A stretch of DNA of 64,000 bases, from assembly GCA_003254925.1 (NCBI GenBank), contig QANZ01042729.1:62001-126000 (forward strand), in the 5' to 3' direction. Below are positions 57,263 to 64,000 of this stretch, piece by piece. The position numbers and the translations under genes were made by a program. The DNA comes from Chamaecrista fasciculata. Its lineage: Eukaryota; Streptophyta; Magnoliopsida; Fabales; Fabaceae. Each line of letters opens with the position of its first letter. Position 1 is the stretch's first letter. The notes below the pieces were generated by a model. It was not told where the DNA came from. It did not search any database and worked only from the letters and a program-made list of their open reading frames with translations.

Positions 57263-60232
57263 ATGGCCACCACCATGGGAGTCTCATCTAATAATACACA
57301 CAACCATTCCACGCGCGTCACTGCAGCTTTGGCTTCAGCCTTGCTTGAATGGTTTCTGATCTCTTTTCTGTTCGTTGATGCCATTTTTTCTTACATCATT
57401 ACAAAATTCGCTTACTACTGCAAATTGCAAATACCATGCCTGTTCTGCTCGAGGCTTGATCATGTTTTGGGAAAGAAGAAACAAGGATACTATTGGGACT
57501 TGATTTGCAGAGGTCATAAGTTGGAGATTTCTTCCTTAGTTCTTTGTTGTGCACACGACAAGCTTGTGAATGTTCATGGAATGTGTGAAAGTTGCCTCTT
57601 CTCATTTGCTACCATCAATAAATCCAATTCTGAAACTTATCGGTTATTGGTAGGTAAATTGGGGAAAGAATCCGAGTCCACATATGACCAAGATCCATTA
57701 CTTGGTGATCATACGGTTTCTCTCTCAACCACTCAACAATGTTCTTGTTGTGATGAGCGATGGATCTTTCAGGGTTATGATCAAAGGTTGGCATTGACAA
57801 AGTCAATCGGGTCTGAAGCTGCTGATTTTGATAATCCATCATCATCAGGTGCTGTTGGGATCAATTACCACGAGGAGAGAACAAGATCCAAACCACCAGT
57901 ATCAGTCAGAACTAGACATATAAGAAGAAATAGTCAGATTGATCCTTTGTCTCATGTGGGATACACAGAACTGAAGATTAATTCTGACAGTGAATCTGAA
58001 GTTGCTTTATCTGATGATGAAGATAATGTCATAAGGATGCCAATTGGTGAAACAGGTGAAATCAAGGAAGATATAGAAGTTAAATGTGTACAGATAGATC
58101 CTCCAATCATTGACTTGGACGAGGATTTGGCCTCAGAGAAACTCATAAGTTCAGCTCCTTCGCAAGAAGAGCCAGGGATGCTTTTAGATCGTAGAGATGC
58201 TCATGGTACTAGTAAATCTGCAGCAGCTGCGGCTGAAACTGGGGATGCTATGGAGAAAGTCTACTGGCAGCAGGTTGAAAGTGGTACTTATGCTCCACAA
58301 TCGTCAAATGAAATCAAAGTCGAAGTGGAAGCATCAAAAGAAACCTGTAAGTTCTCTTTTGTAGTTTCTTTCATGCACCTTGCAAATTGCAATACTTGGA
58401 TCTTGGGTATCTTGAAATAATATGCATGATAATATTTAGTAAGTTGATGAACAAAAAGATCAACTGCCAACATTAGGTGGCTCGCTTGACAAAAAAAATT
58501 TGATAAGTGTTTCACAATTACTTCTTTTGCGCAAATTTCCCTGATATCAAAGGCTTTGTATTAGTGATCAACTCTCCTCAGGGACATGACATCCCTTAAT
58601 GCCGGGGGGGCTGATGCTTGATTTTCAATGATTTCGGTCTTTTTTCTCCATGAATGTTTAGTAAAAAGTCATTATTTGTTTTTATGTTAAAAAAATATAT
58701 CATCAAGTACAGAAGTTTGAAGTTACATGAGTTCAGGTGACACCTAGTATAATTCTTTGGTCTGACAATAAACATTCTTGTCTCTCACTTTGATGGTAGC
58801 AGAACTAATAATTTTTTTTTCTTGGGTAGATGATTTGACAAGTGCTGGTAAGGTGGAGATAAGATCTGAGAGTGGGGAAATCATGAAGTCAGGCACTAAG
58901 CTCTCATCGTCTGAAGCAGGTTCAGAGCCAACACCTGTTTTAAGCGACAATGGTCAGCAATATCCCAATTTACTGGATCTTGGTGATGCTTATAAACTAG
59001 TTGTAAGTAATAGAGGAAGGCAGCTATCTGGCATGCTAGCAGAACAATGGCTTGGTAAGGATTCTTCAAGAATTAGTGACGATTTGAAGATGTTGTTGTC
59101 TCAGCTGTCTGCTGCTCGAGGGGTTGATCAATCAGTAAATGATCTGAGTCCTAGATTGTCTGTAAATAGTGATGAAGTGAAGACTTCTGATACTTCAAAC
59201 TCTGCTGGAATGCAGATACTTCAAAATAGGGTATCACTTGAAAGAAATGAGTCTGGTTTATCCTTGGATGGAAGCATTGTCAGTGAAATCGAAGGGGAAA
59301 GTATTGTTGATAGATTAAGACGACAAGTTGATCATGACAGGAAACTTATGAGTGCCTTGTATAAAGAGTTGGAGGAAGAACGAAATGCTTCTGCAGTTGC
59401 TGCAAATCAAGCATTAGCCATGATCACTAGACTGCAGGAAGAGAAGGCGACGCTGCATATGGAAGCCTTACAGTATTTAAGGTTGATGGATGAGCAATCA
59501 GAGTATGAGACGGAAGCGTTGCAAAAAGCGAACAACCTCCTTGCTGAGAAGGAGAGAGAGATAGAAGAATTGGAAGAAGAGCTAGAGTTTTATAGGAAGA
59601 AATACCCTGATGGATTGAATTTGGAGAACTTGACAGGAACGAACTCTGATATGAAGGTGAAAGATATTGGGTTGGATCAGCCACAATCTATTTGCATAGA
59701 AAATGATGAAAGCATCTATAATATCTCAGACAAAGCTGAACGACAAAACATGTCTTCGGAGGAAAAGGATATTGATACTGTGAAAAGTCCAGCCTTGGAG
59801 TTTGAAGATGAAAGGTCATATATTTTGCAGCAGTTGAAGAGGTTGGAGAAGCAAGTCTATTTTCTCAGTATCCATCAATCTCCAGACAATGGCATAAACT
59901 ATGAATCCCAAGAAAGTTGTGGCAAGTTAGCCAATAATCAATCAATGCAAGATTTTGTTTCTTCATCCGAGAAACCTTCTATGGGCAAGGAAAATGGAGA
60001 GCTCGAGTGTGATGAACATAACTCCCCTGTGAGCTGTAGAAACACTGATATAGCTTCTGCAACTTTGGCTTCTGATGTAATTTGCAGATTGCGAGTGCTT
60101 GAGGCAGACAAGAGTTTCCTCGAGTATACCATCAAAATACTGAGCAGTGGAGATGAAGGGCTCAAGTTATTACAAGACATAGCTGATCACCTGCAAAAAT
60201 TGCGACAGATTGGGATTAGAGATATTGTATAG
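57263..60232 (+). CDS. DUF593 (GTD-binding, zein-binding) myosin-binding protein
   Basis: Two coding exons, 57263-58346 and 58830-60232, joined in phase 1; 828 residues. The ATG at 57263 is the first in the frame. A transmembrane segment lies at about 22-50 ('SALLEWFLISFLFVDAIFSY'), followed by a Cys motif 'CLFCSRLDH' (59-67) and more Cys pairs ('LCCAHD', 'MCESCLF', 'CSCCDER'). A long acidic Ser-rich region leads to the GTD-binding coiled coil at about 519-620: 'LRRQVDHDRKLMSALYKELE', 'EALQYLRLMDEQSEYETEAL', 'EIEELEEELEFYRKKYP'. A second short coiled coil is near the end. MyoB-type proteins tether myosin XI to vesicles and drive cytoplasmic streaming; this is inferred from the domain order. 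An intron in the 3' UTR ending near 60500 is possible. Confidence 0.93.
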
Positions 60233-60773
60233 ATCAACCTGATGTTTGAGTCATCTTTTTATCAGAAAGGTCAGTAGAAATTGCCGAATCATTGAGCATT
60301 GAATGAAGCAATTCAACTCCTCTGTTAGAATATTGCTCCCTGTTGATGGTGGAACAAATTTGTGCATGATGGATATGTGGATTAACATAATTAAATAAAA
60401 AGGAACATACCAGGACTAGATAATAATAGTTTTAGTAGGAAGGTCCGTAAATTTTCACCTCTGGGTTATGGTTTGTTGTTCATAATTAATATTTTGCAGA
60501 TGGAGACAGGAAAGTCATCGCTAGTGCTGTGGGAGTTACGAGGGAGGGAGGTACATTGTACAATAGTGAACCAGGTTTCTCAGAGTTGTTGCAAATGTAC
60601 AGTAACTATAGCTTGTTTTTCACTCAAGATAGAGAAGGAGGAAAATAGTATGTTGAAATCATATGGAGAGTTCTTTTTTCTCTTTGAACCCTGCCTTTTC
60701 ATTGGGGTTTGTTTCGTTGGACAGTTTGCATAGAGTTGGCAAGTTTTCCAGGAGCCCGCTTGATTTAAATTGT

Positions 60774-60811
<38 letters not shown>

Positions 60812-62151
60812 ATTACCATAATTTGCATTAGAAGTGTAATGAGTGATTTTGCATTATGAATTTGTTGTCTTCTTTCATTGAAATGTCCATTCAAACAGCG
60901 AGTGTAATAATTTAGTCGTACTTATTCTCTGTAGACTGTATGTACAATATGCCTCAAGTTTATGGATGTTTTCATTAATAAAATTATTGGGGTTGTTTCA
61001 AGGATGTACGTGAAAGTTTGAGTTTAATTTATGAGCATGAGCATTAACTTTTTTCTTTTTAAACTGTGTTGGAGAACCCCTAAAAACAACAATTTACTAA
61101 ATGAGGTTCGAGGAAGCAATCTACTAAATTAAATTCTGACTAAAAAGTAAACAAGTTGAAGATCACTATCAAGGGTGTGTGAACATATGATCAGTATCAA
61201 GTTGAAAGTTGTACTATAAATAGAAAAAGGGAATTCAAATTCGTAAATAGAAAAAGCAAGGAGTCAATCTGAGCATGTTTAATCAGTTTGAGAAAACTTG
61301 GGTTAGCTACTTGTTTATGAAGCAAATGTTATGTGCAGTGAATAATAATTCGTTTTGCCACTATGTCGTTCGTTGTTGACGTGGACGTCCCACCTAATTC
61401 TTGTGCCTTAGAATTTAGAAAGTCCCTTTAGATAGAGAATGTTGGTGCCGCCAAACTACAATGTCACTTGTCCATTTCTCACTGCCAGGCTTCAATTTAC
61501 TAAATTAAACATAAAAACTGTGTAATATTATTGTTTTCGTTTCGCAACTTTATACATCCAATGACCCAAAATATATTATATCGTACATTAAATGGTGAAC
61601 CCTTGACCTTGACTCTACTCGGAGCAAAAGAAAGAAATGACAAGCGCAGATCTAGATATTTTCCTAGCCCATGTGAATTGTGAAATCAAACTGAAGAAAA
61701 GTAATCAATTCAAGCCTTTTCTTTGTGGGTCAAATAAAGCCCAACTAGAAAGTAAACTGATGATTTTGTTTGCTCACCAAAATTTGGGCCTCCCAATACT
61801 CGGGATCGTAGACTCATTCAAGCTAAAACAGTAGAAAACTAGAAAATGAGACATTTATAGAACTTAAAAATAATGACTTTTTCAAAGTTCAAAGCAAGAC
61901 CCATTCTTAAATAATAAATATAAAAAAAAAATATACATATGAATGAACGCTTGCTTTGCCGGTACTTCAAAAAAGCAAAATTGTGAATCTTTAGACCACA
62001 ATATCTACTCTAGCTAACTCTAAACTTCAAACCGCGGCTTTTGAATTACTCGGAAGTTCAACAAACCTCAGCTAGCTATGCTTCATTTTCCTTCATATAA
62101 ATATAGCTAAGCCATGCATAATATTATACACATCCTTTGTATTCACCAACC
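60233..62151. other. 3' region of the DUF593 gene and intergenic DNA
   Basis: DUF593 3' UTR to about 61000, including about 30 Ts at 60777-60808. No gene between 61000 and the next promoter. Confidence 0.5.
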
Positions 62152-62163
62152 TATATATATATA
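62152..62163 (+). promoter_or_regulatory. TATA box of the CTNIP-like peptide gene
   Basis: TATATATATATA, about 150 bp upstream of the start codon, followed by a CT-rich leader ('ctctctccctctcttc'). A second candidate (TATAAATA) is near 62095. Confidence 0.5.
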
Positions 62164-62311
62164 AGCCTATACTCTCCTTTATTTTATCACCTTCATCATA
62201 TCATCCTTAATTAATTAGCTACCTTAGCTAATCATCTCCATATTTCCTCTCTCCCTCTCTTCATTATCATCATATATAACGTGACGATCGGATCAACTAA
62301 TATATAAATCA

Positions 62312-62614
62312 ATGGGTTACCACAGGAAAATACTAGCGTTGGCAACAATGGTTCTGTTAATGGGTACTATTGAAATAATGGCATTAAGGCCATTAGAAGG
62401 AGATCAATGGATGCAGCAGAAGAAACTAGTGTTTCAATCACTACAAAGAGGCCCAGTACGAGGTTCTCAGAGCAACCCTTGTTCCACCATATCTGGACAT
62501 AGTCATGGTCGTTGCACTTTGAGCCAAAACGACGTCGTCGACCATCCTCCTTCTAGTTTTGCTAATGCACCACCACCATATCCACAAGCAACTCTCAAAT
62601 TTGGAGCAGTTTAA
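62312..62614 (+). CDS. CTNIP/SCREW-like secreted phytocytokine precursor
   Basis: One exon, 100 residues. Residues 1-24 are a signal peptide (core 'LALATMVLLMGTIEIMA') ending before 'LRPLEGDQW'. The conserved part is 'LQRGPVRGSQSNPCSTISGH' and 'GRCTL', with two cysteines at 57 and 68. This fits small plant precursors with an 'RPL.GE.W' start, 'SLQRGPV' and a two-Cys C-terminal motif, which I relate to the CTNIP/SCREW phytocytokines sensed by the receptor kinase HSL3/NUT. The name-giving CTNIP is CSTIS here. A 30-residue tail rich in Pro and Ala follows the second Cys. Family assignment rests on motif memory; another two-Cys peptide family is possible. Confidence 0.6.
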   Translation: MGYHRKILALATMVLLMGTIEIMALRPLEGDQWMQQKKLVFQSLQRGPVRGSQSNPCSTISGHSHGRCTLSQNDVVDHPPSSFANAPPPYPQATLKFGAV

Positions 62615-64000
62615 CTTTAATTAATTAATTAACAACACACACAATTCAAACTCAAGCTTTTCATGTTCATCATACTGTACAGAAAAAATAAATTTTTAAT
62701 TCATAGTAATTAATTTCATTGAGGCATTCGTTATTATTCTTTTATTCATGTATGAATTTTGGCTCTTAATTAATTTGGATGTGTTTGTTGTAGTCATTCC
62801 TTTTCGATGCTGTCCAATTTGTGGGCTGCCATGCACACTGCATGGAAAATTATTTATAATTGAAGCCAGCACGTCTTTTAACTTTACAAGAGTAATAAAG
62901 TAAACTTTGACCATCTTATTTTCAGAATATTTTAAGAAACCGACGACTTTTACATTTTGTAGACGTCAAACTTTCGTCGGTTGAATAATCTATTAATTAA
63001 ATATGTAGTCTAGTTTTATACTATATATATTCGTAGAATGTGATGACTTGTTCAATGTCAAAACACGAGAGCTGAAATCCAACGACTAGCTCCTTCGAGT
63101 AAAAATTTTCATTGAGGTTAGATATGAACGGAGTGTTTCGCAATTGAAAAATATACATAAATTGAAGTTAGAGTTGAATCCACCCAAAATATTGTTTTCA
63201 ACTTTCCATGGCGCTTATTTCAACTTTTTTTTTTTAATAAAGCATGGCCTCATCTATGGTATAAGGCGAAGATTAGTCTCATCAAAATTAGGAACAAATA
63301 GAAAAATTCTGAAGAATATCAACTCAACAATTGAATCTTGATCTTCTCCTACAGTACAATTTGCTTACATTTTTCAACGCTGATTTCAACTCTAAGATTA
63401 TCGTCAAAGCTGGCTATAAGCCTATAATTAAATAATTAATCACCGTCTTTCTAAGTTTTTGTAATTCATTCATTATTAGAGTGTGGCTTTCTTAAAATGT
63501 TAAGGTACGTACTGCAAGTATACTATACGTTAGTCATTAAAATAATATATATGTATAGTACTGATTTGGACAAATTTTCATGACAAGATAATTAAAGAGA
63601 GAAATAAACATTTGATACATACATGGTAATCGCCAATGTCTGTTTTTGTTTAGAAATGTGTTGATTCTATCATATAAAGTAGGTAATAAACTCACAAACT
63701 TCTTCATTAATTAGATCTTTAACATGTTGATCCTGAATTCGTTTTCCTTTAGAAATCTTAAAATGAGCTTTTTTATTTCCTAACTTGAAATTTATTTAGA
63801 AAAGGGCTCATTAATATAACATATCCATATATACATGAAAAGAAATGTCTTGAACTTGATTGATTAAAAACGTACACATACACAGGATCAACTCTGCCAT
63901 TTCTTATTTCTAATTGCCTTCTATCGTATATTCAACTCTCCCTAGATACGTATTATGACTTGTATACTAAACCATTTTTTTTGGGTCCATGTTTTTTATA
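62615..64000. other. 3' region of the peptide gene and intergenic DNA to the window end
   Basis: No gene supported. AT-rich with a T-run at 63225-63235. The sequence ends in a T-run followed by 'gggtcc' (about 63975-63987), which could be one more A-tract insertion cut by the window edge. Confidence 0.5.

Noticed and set aside
60473-60733. 86-residue frame after the DUF593 stop
   Set aside because: No motif, and it follows a plausible 3'-UTR acceptor; treated as 3' UTR.
1-64000. tRNA genes, rRNA, CRISPR arrays, bacterial operons
   Set aside because: No box A/B pairs in tRNA context, no rRNA-like sequence and no spaced identical repeats were found by eye; the context is a plant nuclear genome.

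Overview
This is nuclear DNA from a flowering plant, most likely a eudicot. The genes are split by many AT-rich GT-AG introns, intergenic DNA is AT-rich and full of small non-autonomous DNA transposons, and every recognised gene belongs to a plant family. Runs of N (7043-7113) and single Ns inside homopolymers (8999, 38339, 40533) mark a draft assembly. The species cannot be named from the sequence.

Layout. 1-2252: right-hand part of a Mutator-like (MULE) transposon running off the left edge. 5105-5667 (+): PR-4/barwin defence protein. 9331-13941 (+): DRIP-type RING E3 ligase, 7 exons. 15720-16343 (-): PRA1 family protein. 17663-23200 (-): ankyrin+TPR protein like TPR10, 13 exons. 25190-26255 (-): DUF1685 protein. 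28833-32315 (-): renalase-like FAD oxidoreductase, 8 exons. 33537-36190 (-): WAVE-DAMPENED2-like (TPX2) microtubule protein. 41721-43316 (+): Alba-domain protein. 44401-49644 (+): FLK-like triple-KH RNA-binding protein. 50600-53254 (-): intronless MTP12-like zinc transporter. About 53664-53936 (+): RNase MRP RNA with a Pol III-type USE+TATA promoter, divergent from the transporter. 57263-60232 (+): DUF593 (GTD-binding) myosin-binding protein. 62312-62614 (+): CTNIP/SCREW-like secreted peptide precursor. The exon models were spliced by hand from GT-AG signals and frame continuity; all of them close in frame.

The genes do not form one pathway; they are a gene neighbourhood. Seven of them (PR-4, TPR10, DUF1685, FAD oxidoreductase, WDL, Alba, FLK) appear in the order I recall for Arabidopsis loci At3g04720 down to At3g04610, so the window looks like a conserved syntenic block with extra genes at both ends.

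The most unusual content is outside the proteins. (1) At least eleven micro-insertions are each made of 3-12 nt plus an A-tract and are flanked by 10-18 bp direct repeats, like minimal retroposition scars; one duplicated a splice donor. (2) The RNase MRP RNA gene has P1, P4 and the GAGAA-loop P8 hairpin visible. (3) A three-layer transposon nest lies at 54.7-56.5 kb with two sets of exact 9-bp target duplications. (4) There are further foldback MULE elements and a hAT element with exact target duplications.
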